NCBI GenBank assembly: GCA_902782815.1
Contig: CACZOS010000232.1
Coordinates: 1 to 9,729, forward strand
Direction of reading: 5' to 3'
From: an uncultured Lachnospiraceae bacterium
GTDB taxonomy: Bacteria > Bacillota > Clostridia > Lachnospirales > Lachnospiraceae
DNA length: 9,729 bases
In this document: one piece after another, positions 1 to 5,124 of the stretch
Layout of the letters: every line of letters begins with the position of its first letter
How positions within the stretch are numbered: position 1 is the stretch's first letter
The notes under the pieces: model-generated
What the model was told of the DNA's origin: nothing
The model's database searches: none
The model's input: only the letters and a program-made list of their open reading frames with translations
Program-made: the position numbers and the translations under genes

Positions 1-201
1 CTGTTGTTTTAGGTTCTTCGAACTGTTCGTTCTCGTTCCATGGATCTGATGTCTTGACATCGATAAGCCTCAGACCCGAATGAAATTTAAAGCAAAGCTT
101 TCCGCTTTGATTGAATTGAACGTTCAAGGTTGTTGTGTTATTCAGTTATCAAGATGCGGTGCCGCCGGCAGCGGTATAAAAACCTCTTTTTCCGTAGCGG
201 C
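1..201 (-). other. Probable rRNA-operon 5' leader (no mature rRNA inside the window)
   Basis: This stretch has no convincing coding sequence; the short open frames in it have no ribosome binding sites and no recognisable protein. Read on the minus strand it starts at the strong promoter at 208-236 and runs out of the left edge. Around 136-157 it carries a segment resembling the boxA-type antitermination sequences found in Firmicute rRNA leaders and spacers (minus strand GCATCTTGATAACTGAATAA). There are several small inverted repeats, for example GATGTC-TT-GACATC at 48-61. I infer the leader of a 16S-23S-5S operon whose 16S gene lies beyond the left edge. A tRNA operon or another stable RNA is the alternative. 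Confidence 0.5.
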
Positions 202-207
202 TTTATC

Positions 208-236
208 ATTCTATCACAGGAGAATTTCTTTGTCAA
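208..236 (-). promoter_or_regulatory. Strong sigma-A promoter firing left (rRNA-type)
   Basis: On the minus strand a perfect -35 TTGACA (231-236) is followed after exactly 17 bp by the -10 hexamer TAGAAT (208-213). The -10 is preceded by TGA, giving an extended -10. An A-rich run just upstream (about 237-247) could act as an UP element. Transcription should begin near 200-202 and run out of the left edge. Consensus quality with no protein gene behind it fits a stable-RNA operon. Confidence 0.8.
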
Positions 237-348
237 CGACTTTTTCTCACCCCGGTGGTATCCAGTTTTTTCCGGGATAAAAGAGGCACTTTTTAGTGAA
301 TTTTCAGAATCAGGGATGTTTTTCTGATTTTATTCCCGATATATTTTA

Positions 349-357
349 TGCTATAAT
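349..357 (+). promoter_or_regulatory. Extended -10 promoter of the mtaD-ahcY operon
   Basis: A consensus TATAAT lies at 352-357 with the extended -10 dinucleotide TG at 349-350. The best -35 at 17 bp spacing (329-334, TTTATT) is poor, matching 3 of 6 positions, so the extended -10 probably carries recognition. The predicted start, near 364, gives a leader of about 77 nt. The promoter diverges from the leftward promoter at 208-236; the roughly 110 bp between them holds only small repeats such as CACT-TTTT-AGTG at 288-299. Confidence 0.7.
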
Positions 358-406
358 AAATTCACTTCAGCTGACCCGAGGATATTATACAGAAAGGAAT
401 AGGATA

Positions 407-423
407 TTTCCCCCGACGGGAAA
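407..423 (+). promoter_or_regulatory. Small hairpin in the mtaD 5' leader
   Basis: TTTCCC (407-412) and GGGAAA (418-423) can pair as a 6-bp stem with a 5-nt loop. The hairpin lies between a purine-rich AGAAAGGAATAGGA stretch (391-404) and the ATG at 441. No Shine-Dalgarno sequence stands at normal distance from that ATG, so folding could bring the upstream purine-rich site nearer. That role is a guess; the inverted repeat itself is plain in the sequence. Confidence 0.35.
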
Positions 424-440
424 AATCTTGAACTGACTAC

Positions 441-1715
441 ATGAAAAATTATAAGATCATCAACGGCGTCATCCTCTCTTTCCGGGATGATGCGCTGGTT
501 ACGGAGAAGAAGACCCTCTATATCAGGGAGGGAAAGATCAGCTTTTCCCCCTTCACCGATTCGGAACAGTACGAGACCGTGGACGCAGGCCATATGCTGG
601 TCATGCCCGGCCTGATCAACATGCATACCCACGCCTATATGACCATGATGAGAAACTACGCGGATGATGTTCCCTTCCAGGAATGGCTATTTAACCGGGT
701 CATGCCTGTGGAGGACAACCTTCCTGTCGAGGCGGCCTACTGGACCTCCATGCTGGGTTTTCTGGAAATGATCACCACCGGAACCACCTGTTTTGTGGAC
801 ATGCATATGTACCACCGCCAGTCTGCCCTGGCAGCAAAAGAGGCGGGGATCAGAGCCTATATCGGCAGAGGCCTGGTGGGAGAAGACCTTTTCGGGGACG
901 GCTACAGCAGATATAAGCAGGCTCTGGAGGAGATGGAGGAGTTCCGGTCCGACACCATGGACTTTATCCTTTCCCCCCACGCCATTTACACCTGTTCGGA
1001 AAAGCTGCTGGGCCAGACGGCTGAAGCGGCCAGGGAAAAGGGTATGCTCAAGCAGATCCACCTTTCCGAAAGCGTGACGGAAGTTGAGGACTGCCTGAAA
1101 AACCACGGTAAAACTCCGGTAGCCTATTTATATGATATGGGTTTCCTGGATGAGAAGACCATCCTCGCCCATTGTGTCCAGATGCGGGAAAATGATATGG
1201 AACTTATCAGGGAGTCCGGAGCTTCCGTAGTCACCAATGTCGCCAGCAACGCAAAACTGGGCAACGGCATCGCACCCCTGTGTCAGATGAAGGATCTGGG
1301 CATCAACGTATGTATCGGCACGGACGGTGCAGCCAGCAACAATACCCTGAACATGTTCCGGGAGATGGGTCTTTTATCCCTCATGCACAAGGCATATGCC
1401 AGGGACTGTCTGGCCATCCCCTCGGATTACATCGTCAAAGCAGCTGTCCTTCACGCCTCCAGGGCATTAAAGAATCCGGCCATCGGAAACATTGAAGAGG
1501 GTTCGGCGGCCGACCTGGTTTTCGTGGACCTTAATGCCCCCTCCCTGTTCCCCAACAATAACATCGTCTCCTCCCTCTGCTACTCGGCAAATGGATCGGA
1601 GGTGGATTCCGTCATGATAAACGGCACATTTGTCATGAGGAAACATGAGTTGCTGACCATAGACCGGGAACGGGTCTATTATGAAATCGGGAAAATCGTT
1701 AATAATCATCTGTAA
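441..1715 (+). CDS. mtaD: 5-methylthioadenosine / S-adenosylhomocysteine deaminase (amidohydrolase)
   Basis: A 424-aa cytosolic metal-dependent amidohydrolase of the MtaD/TrzN group, which removes the 6-amino group of methylthioadenosine, SAH or adenosine to give the inosine analogue plus ammonia. The visible metal and catalytic set is complete: HxH after the PGLIN motif (H62, H64), H207 and E210 in IHLSES, H244 in LAHC, D295 in GTDGAASNN, with H180 and R143 likely substrate contacts. Length is normal for the family (about 405-440 aa). ATG 441 is the only plausible start: the upstream in-frame TTG at 429 runs into TGA two codons later. The start lacks a good Shine-Dalgarno sequence. The ahcY-like gene begins 20 nt downstream, which points to SAH as the main substrate, although family members are often promiscuous. 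Confidence 0.88.
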   Translation: MKNYKIINGVILSFRDDALVTEKKTLYIREGKISFSPFTDSEQYETVDAGHMLVMPGLINMHTHAYMTMMRNYADDVPFQEWLFNRVMPVEDNLPVEAAYWTSMLGFLEMITTGTTCFVDMHMYHRQSALAAKEAGIRAYIGRGLVGEDLFGDGYSRYKQALEEMEEFRSDTMDFILSPHAIYTCSEKLLGQTAEAAREKGMLKQIHLSESVTEVEDCLKNHGKTPVAYLYDMGFLDEKTILAHCVQMRENDMELIRESGASVVTNVASNAKLGNGIAPLCQMKDLGINVCIGTDGAASNNTLNMFREMGLLSLMHKAYARDCLAIPSDYIVKAAVLHASRALKNPAIGNIEEGSAADLVFVDLNAPSLFPNNNIVSSLCYSANGSEVDSVMINGTFVMRKHELLTIDRERVYYEIGKIVNNHL

Positions 1716-1735
1716 TATATGATAAGGAGATAAAA

Positions 1736-2980
1736 ATGAGTATCATCAGAGACGCTTCCCTGGCCGATGCCGGGATGACAAAAATCCGTTGGGTCCGGTC
1801 CCACATGCCTGCCCTGACAGAGATAGAAAAGCAGTTTGAGAAGGAGCAGCCTTTCAAGGGTCTGCGAATCGCCGTATCCGTCCACCTGGAAGCCAAGACT
1901 TCCAATCTGGGGCTGGTCCTGAAAAAGGGCGGAGCCGATGTCTATCTTACCGGCTGCAACCCCCTGTCCACCCAGGATGATGTGGCGGCAGCCGTCGCCT
2001 CCCTGGGAATAGAAACCTACGGACTGTACGGAGTAGACGAAAAGGAATATGAGCATCTGCTGGCAGAGACTTTGAAATGTCACCCGCACCTGATCGTGGA
2101 TGACGGGGGAGACCTTATCAATCTGCTCGGCGGAAAGTGCAGAGAATACGGAGACAACCTGATCGGCGGCTGCGAGGAGACCACCACCGGGATTATCCGG
2201 CTGAAGGCCCGAGAGAGGGAAGGGGTCCTTCCCTGCCCCATGATGGCAGTCAATGACGCCAAGGCAAAACATTATTACGACAACAAATACGGTACAGGCC
2301 AGTCTGTGTGGACTGCCATCATGGATACCACCAATCTCATCGTTGCGGGAAAAACGGTGGTGGTGGCCGGTTACGGATGGTGCGGAAAAGGCGTGGCCAT
2401 GCGGGCCAAGGGCATGGGTGCAAATGTCATCGTTACGGAGGTTGACCCCTTTAAGGCCCTGGATGCCACCATGGACGGTTTCCGGATCATGAAGATGGAT
2501 GAAGCAGCTAAACTGGGAGACTTCTTTGTCACCGTCACCGGCTGTAAAGACGTGATCGTGGAAAGACATTTCCATGAGATGAAGGATAATGTCATCCTGT
2601 GCAATGCCGGTCATTTTGACTGTGAAGTGGATGTTGCCCGCCTCAGGGAAATTGCGGTATCCTCAAAGGTTCAGCGACATAACATCATGGGCTACACCCT
2701 GAGTAACGGCCGTACCCTCAACGTTCTCGGTGAAGGAAGACTGGTGAATCTGGCCTGTGGTATGGGTCATCCGGCGGAGATCATGGATATGTCCTTCGCC
2801 GTTCAGGCATTAAGCCTTAAATGGCTGGCAGACCACCGGGATGAACTGGAGACCAGAGTCTACCAGGTGCCGGATTCCATCGATGATGTCATCGGCAGAT
2901 ACAAGCTGGCCGCCATGAACCTCTCCATCGATGAGCTGACGGAGGACCAGAAGGCCTATCTTTCCGGCTGGGAAGTATGA
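1736..2980 (+). CDS. ahcY: Short-form S-adenosylhomocysteinase family; possible S-inosylhomocysteine hydrolase
   Basis: A 414-aa cytosolic NAD-dependent enzyme that splits SAH, or S-inosylhomocysteine, into homocysteine and a nucleoside. Seen in order: substrate loop with H50, CNPLSTQDD at 74-82, DDGGD at 122-126, EETTTG at 147-152, catalytic K178, D182 and N183, NAD-binding Rossmann motif G212-x-G-x-x-G217 with E235, H293 in GHFD, and H345 in MGHP. It is a short form like archaeal and Thermotoga proteins, lacking the C-terminal Lys-Tyr extension of animal and proteobacterial enzymes. From memory of the human enzyme, adenine-contacting T57 and E59 align with E52 and K54 here, which could favour hypoxanthine over adenine. 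AAGGAGA sits 5 nt before the ATG. Co-transcription with the deaminase supports the inosyl substrate, but normal SAH hydrolysis cannot be excluded. Confidence 0.9.
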   Translation: MSIIRDASLADAGMTKIRWVRSHMPALTEIEKQFEKEQPFKGLRIAVSVHLEAKTSNLGLVLKKGGADVYLTGCNPLSTQDDVAAAVASLGIETYGLYGVDEKEYEHLLAETLKCHPHLIVDDGGDLINLLGGKCREYGDNLIGGCEETTTGIIRLKAREREGVLPCPMMAVNDAKAKHYYDNKYGTGQSVWTAIMDTTNLIVAGKTVVVAGYGWCGKGVAMRAKGMGANVIVTEVDPFKALDATMDGFRIMKMDEAAKLGDFFVTVTGCKDVIVERHFHEMKDNVILCNAGHFDCEVDVARLREIAVSSKVQRHNIMGYTLSNGRTLNVLGEGRLVNLACGMGHPAEIMDMSFAVQALSLKWLADHRDELETRVYQVPDSIDDVIGRYKLAAMNLSIDELTEDQKAYLSGWEV

Positions 2981-2983
2981 TGC

Positions 2984-3030
2984 AGACATGAAAAAGGAGC
3001 GCCTCACTACGGCGCTCCTTTTTCATGTCT
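2984..3030 (+). terminator. Bidirectional rho-independent terminator (ahcY / tRNA-Ala)
   Basis: A perfect inverted repeat of about 20 bp starts 4 nt after the ahcY stop. Its core GGAGCGCC/GGCGCTCC is flanked by A5 on one side and T5 on the other, with a 7-nt loop (TCACTAC). Because A and T tracts flank the GC core symmetrically, it gives a hairpin followed by U5 in both directions. It therefore closes the mtaD-ahcY operon on the plus strand and the tRNA-Ala gene, ending 8 nt away, on the minus strand. Confidence 0.92.
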
Positions 3031-3037
3031 TTCCAAC

Positions 3038-3110
3038 TGGAGTATAGGGGGATCGAACCCCTGGCCTTCAGATTGCGAACCTGACGCTCTCCCAACTGAG
3101 CTAATACCCC
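3038..3110 (-). tRNA. tRNA-Ala, anticodon CGC
   Basis: The minus strand folds into a complete 73-nt cloverleaf: acceptor GGGGTAT/ATACTCC, D-arm GCTC/GAGC with an 8-nt loop, anticodon stem TCAGG/TCTGA around loop TTCGCAA, a 5-nt variable region, and T-arm AGGGG-TTCGATC-CCCCT. The anticodon at 34-36 is CGC, which reads the alanine codon GCG. The acceptor holds a G3-U70 wobble and discriminator A73, the classic alanine identity determinants, so anticodon and identity element agree. The 3' CCA is not encoded and must be added by the nucleotidyltransferase. It is a single tRNA gene with its own promoter and terminator. Confidence 0.95.
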
Positions 3111-3114
3111 AAAC

Positions 3115-3146
3115 GCAGGCCGGCCTTACAGCCTGGGCCGGTCTGC
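3115..3146. repeat. GC-rich inverted repeat in the tRNA-Ala leader
   Basis: GCAGGCCGGCC (3115-3125) pairs with GGCCGGTCTGC (3136-3146), an 11-bp stem with one G-T pair and a 10-nt loop. In the tRNA transcript (minus strand) it forms a hairpin ending 4 nt before the mature tRNA 5' end. On the plus strand it is followed by TTTATTATTATT and could act as a second, backup terminator for the ahcY transcript. Either role is inference. Confidence 0.6.
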
Positions 3147-3165
3147 TTTATTATTATTCACCGAT

Positions 3166-3195
3166 AGTATAACACATTTTCGAAACAGAGGGCAA
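3166..3195 (-). promoter_or_regulatory. Promoter of tRNA-Ala
   Basis: On the minus strand the -10 TATACT (3166-3171, 5 of 6 consensus) stands 18 bp from the -35 TTGCCC (3190-3195, 4 of 6). The start would be near 3159, giving a leader of about 50 nt that contains the GC-rich hairpin. The -35 lies only about 30 bp beyond the stop codon of the upstream HAD gene. Confidence 0.6.
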
Positions 3196-3226
3196 CCTGT
3201 CCTGAACGAAATCCTGACCCGGTCAG

Positions 3227-4060
3227 TTATCCCCCGTTTTTGATCTCTTCCATCATGTCCTCAAGAAAATGAGCCGGTCCGTCCTCATCATTGGCGGGAA
3301 TGACAAGGTCCGCATGCTTTTTCAGCACTTCCATACCATTGGCCACCGCCGCCCCCAGATGGGCATAGCGGATCATCGCCAGATCGTTCTCGCTGTCACC
3401 GATGGCGATGACATCCTCCCTCCGGACTCCCAGATACTCGCGAAGATAATCCAGTGCCCCGTCCTTATTGCTTCCCCTGGCAAAGATCTCCACCGTATAG
3501 GGGGTGGAATAGCCGTATTCAATATCATCAAACCGGCCGAGCCACTCCACGCAGGCTGCGTTGTCAGAAGGATCGATGAAGGAGAAGAACATTTTTCCGA
3601 AGGTCAGCTCCCCGTCAAGGATCATCCGGCCCAGGTCAGGAACCCGGAGATCGGTGGCCAGCAGGTCATCACACATAGCCTTCTCTGTCCTGGTGGCACG
3701 AAATATGTCCTCAGCACCGGCCTCCAGATAGGAATCATTCCCGCTGTAGCCGCAGTAAAATCCTCCATTCTCTTTCACATAGGAGTAGATGGCATAGGAG
3801 GTCTCCCGGGAGATCTTCTTTTCATAGATGATCTTCTCTCCCTCGCATTCGGTGATCACCGTCCCGTTGGAGCCGATGGTATAACGGACACCCTTTACGT
3901 CCCCCACCTTGGCCATGATGCTCCTGAAACACCTGCCCGAAGTGGGAACAAAGAGGATATCCTCTTCCTGTACCTTTTCAAGCACCTCTTTGGAGTAACC
4001 GGATATGTTGCTGTCAGACCGGAGCAAAGTCCCGTCCAGATCTATGGCGATGATCTTCAT
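3227..4060 (-). CDS. Cof-type HAD-superfamily (IIB) sugar/cofactor phosphatase
   Basis: A 277-aa cytosolic phosphatase of the haloacid dehalogenase superfamily. All four HAD motifs are present: DLDGT with nucleophile D7 and acid/base D9, motif II PTSGR (T40/S41), motif III K199 in GSNKDGAL, and motif IV GDSENDLAM with metal ligands D222 and D226. The C2-type cap sits between motifs II and III (about 85-185), placing it in the Cof/YbhA/YwpJ group, which act on sugar phosphates, PLP or FMN with broad overlap. The substrate cannot be told from sequence. AAAGGA lies 8 nt before the ATG. The gene is downstream of the nucleoside phosphorylase on the same strand but separated by a probable terminator, so it is likely its own unit. 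Confidence 0.9.
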   Translation of the reverse strand: MKIIAIDLDGTLLRSDSNISGYSKEVLEKVQEEDILFVPTSGRCFRSIMAKVGDVKGVRYTIGSNGTVITECEGEKIIYEKKISRETSYAIYSYVKENGGFYCGYSGNDSYLEAGAEDIFRATRTEKAMCDDLLATDLRVPDLGRMILDGELTFGKMFFSFIDPSDNAACVEWLGRFDDIEYGYSTPYTVEIFARGSNKDGALDYLREYLGVRREDVIAIGDSENDLAMIRYAHLGAAVANGMEVLKKHADLVIPANDEDGPAHFLEDMMEEIKNGG

Positions 4061-4081
4061 GGAGATATCCTTTCTTGATTG

Positions 4082-4121
4082 ATAAACACCTGTTTATAAA
4101 ATACCATACTGCTGATATAAC
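4082..4121 (-). promoter_or_regulatory. Candidate promoter and overlapping palindromic operator of the HAD gene
   Basis: A perfect 7-2-7 palindrome, ATAAACA-CC-TGTTTAT, lies at 4082-4097, between the HAD ribosome binding site and the upstream AT-rich stretch. It overlaps a possible -10 (minus strand TATAAA, 4093-4098). The matching -35 at 17 bp (GTTATA, 4116-4121) is weak, and a TGG-TATTTT extended -10 at 4098-4106 is an alternative. A repressor bound here would block the promoter; which regulator that might be is not visible. Confidence 0.35.
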
Positions 4122-4138
4122 TTCCTGTTATACGTTAA

Positions 4139-4181
4139 AAACCGCTTAAACCATCGATCATTTCCACAGTTTAAACGGTTT
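4139..4181 (-). terminator. Probable terminator of the nucleoside phosphorylase gene
   Basis: On the minus strand AACCGTTTAAAC and GTTTAAGCGGTT form a 12-13 bp stem with one mismatch and a 17-nt loop. The second arm runs straight into TTTTT. It lies about 70 nt downstream of the phosphorylase stop at 4249. The stem is AT-rich and the loop long, so efficiency may be modest. A second smaller inverted repeat, CGGTTT/AAACCG (4219-4242), stands between it and the stop. The rest of the 188-bp gap holds only the HAD promoter region. Confidence 0.6.
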
Positions 4182-4248
4182 GTGTTCATTTCTTATCATT
4201 CATCTTCCAGGACTGCATCGGTTTTCTCCCGGGGATAAACCGGAAACA

Positions 4249-4974
4249 TCACAGACTGCATACCGCAGTGATCAGAGCGATCTTCATCATGTCATGGAAA
4301 CCTTCTCTGATCTCTTCCGGAGGAAGCATCTCTCCTGTGCGGATATTATCCGAGATACTAAGGAGTGACAGCGCTCTTTTTTTATTGGCTTTCGCGCACA
4401 GGAACAGTCCTGCCGTCTCCATCTCCACCGCCAGAAGCCCTGTGGCCATGGCCTTCTCTATGGCCTTCTTGTCCGGGTTGTAGAAATAGTCGGAAGTATA
4501 GACCGTTCCCACATCCGCCTTAACACCAAGACCTTCGGCAGCCAGCTTCGCGATCTGGAGAAGCTTTCTGTCCGGACCGGGATTACTTATCCCTTCCTTC
4601 TCATAGATCCGGACGCAGGAAGAATCTGTGATGGCGGAATCGGGGATCACCACGTCCTTGAGATGAACGCCCTCCTGAAGACCGCCTGCGGAGCCAACCC
4701 GGATGATGGACTCCACACCGAAACAATTATAGAGATCCTGGGCATAGATCATCATGGAAGGAATCCCCATTCCTGACCCCATGACCGAAATCTCCTTCCC
4801 GTAAAATGTCCCGGTATAGCCCAGCATATTGCGGACATCATTAAAGAGGACCGGATTATCCAGGTACGTCTCGGCAATGTATTTTGCGCGCAGAGGATCC
4901 CCGGGCATAAGGACGACTTTCGCGATATGTGTTCCCTCTTTTAATTGGATACATGCAGACGGTGAAAGTACCAT
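4249..4974 (-). CDS. deoD: DeoD-type (hexameric family) purine nucleoside phosphorylase
   Basis: A 241-aa cytosolic enzyme of the PNP/UDP family that phosphorolyses (deoxy)inosine, guanosine or adenosine to base plus (deoxy)ribose 1-phosphate. Visible motifs: GDPLRAK (25-31, phosphate-binding R29), VRNMLGYTG with R48, GSGMGIPS (66-73), IIRVGS (R92, S95), TSDYFY (F164), AVEMET (E186), and SISDN with the catalytic Asp D209. Two positions differ from E. coli DeoD in an alignment by eye: C8 where E. coli has His4, and I222 where it has Arg217, with an arginine one residue later. Length is normal (235-240 aa). GGGAGG lies about 10 nt before the ATG. It has its own promoter. It could process inosine released by the mtaD/ahcY route, although it is not in that operon. 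Confidence 0.9.
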   Translation of the reverse strand: MVLSPSACIQLKEGTHIAKVVLMPGDPLRAKYIAETYLDNPVLFNDVRNMLGYTGTFYGKEISVMGSGMGIPSMMIYAQDLYNCFGVESIIRVGSAGGLQEGVHLKDVVIPDSAITDSSCVRIYEKEGISNPGPDRKLLQIAKLAAEGLGVKADVGTVYTSDYFYNPDKKAIEKAMATGLLAVEMETAGLFLCAKANKKRALSLLSISDNIRTGEMLPPEEIREGFHDMMKIALITAVCSL

Positions 4975-5017
4975 TGACCGACATCCTCCCGTAGTTTCAA
5001 GACTCGCTGGTAACCTA

Positions 5018-5046
5018 CCTATAATCTACCACCTTATCCCTGTCAA
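5018..5046 (-). promoter_or_regulatory. Promoter of the nucleoside phosphorylase gene
   Basis: On the minus strand a perfect -35 TTGACA (5041-5046) is followed after 17 bp by TATAGG (5018-5023, 4 of 6). The predicted start near 5010 gives a leader of about 35 nt with the ribosome binding site. I see no clear terminator between the DUF5711 stop (5115) and this promoter, so read-through from the upstream operon is possible. Confidence 0.65.
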
Positions 5047-5097
5047 ATCAATCCTCTGCTCCTGCCGGATTACCGTGCTTATTTGCCCAGTTTCTAT

Positions 5098-5124
5098 AAT
5101 TTATTGCCCCGAATTTATTGCCCG
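5098..5124. repeat. 13-14 bp tandem duplication across the DUF5711 stop codon
   Basis: AATTTATTGCCCCG (5098-5111) and AATTTATTGCCCG (5112-5124) lie head to tail, differing by one C. The right-hand copy contains the stop codon and last codons (Gly-Gln-stop) of the DUF5711 gene; the left copy is just beyond it. This looks like a slippage duplication that left the reading frame end intact. Confidence 0.8.

Noticed and set aside
80..327. Two short plus-strand open frames near the left edge
   Set aside because: No ribosome binding sites and no recognisable protein; they overlap a strong opposite-strand promoter and probable rRNA leader.
371..404. CCGAGG-containing stretch in the mtaD leader resembling the start of an SAH riboswitch
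   Set aside because: Only the short CCGAGG piece fits. The conserved GCG-type core and pairing segments that should follow are not visible, and the leader is short. A covariance-model search would settle it.
1706..2614. 302-codon open frame antisense to ahcY
   Set aside because: It lies in the shadow of a clearly conserved gene, is rich in His and Gly as expected of an antisense frame, and has no family resemblance.
3038..3110. tRNA gene as an integration (att) site for a mobile element
   Set aside because: No integrase, no direct repeat of the tRNA 3' end, and ordinary housekeeping genes on both sides.
3214..3226. CTGACC-C-GGTCAG palindrome abutting the HAD stop codon
   Set aside because: The 1-nt centre cannot form an RNA hairpin and there is no T tract after it, so it is not a terminator. 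An operator role has no further support.
3269..4078. 269-codon plus-strand frame antisense to the HAD phosphatase
   Set aside because: The minus-strand frame has all four HAD motifs and a good ribosome binding site. The plus frame is a shadow.
5095..5100. TATAAT on the plus strand between the phosphorylase and DUF5711 genes
   Set aside because: No usable -35 or extended -10 and no plus-strand gene downstream; probably chance in AT-rich spacer.
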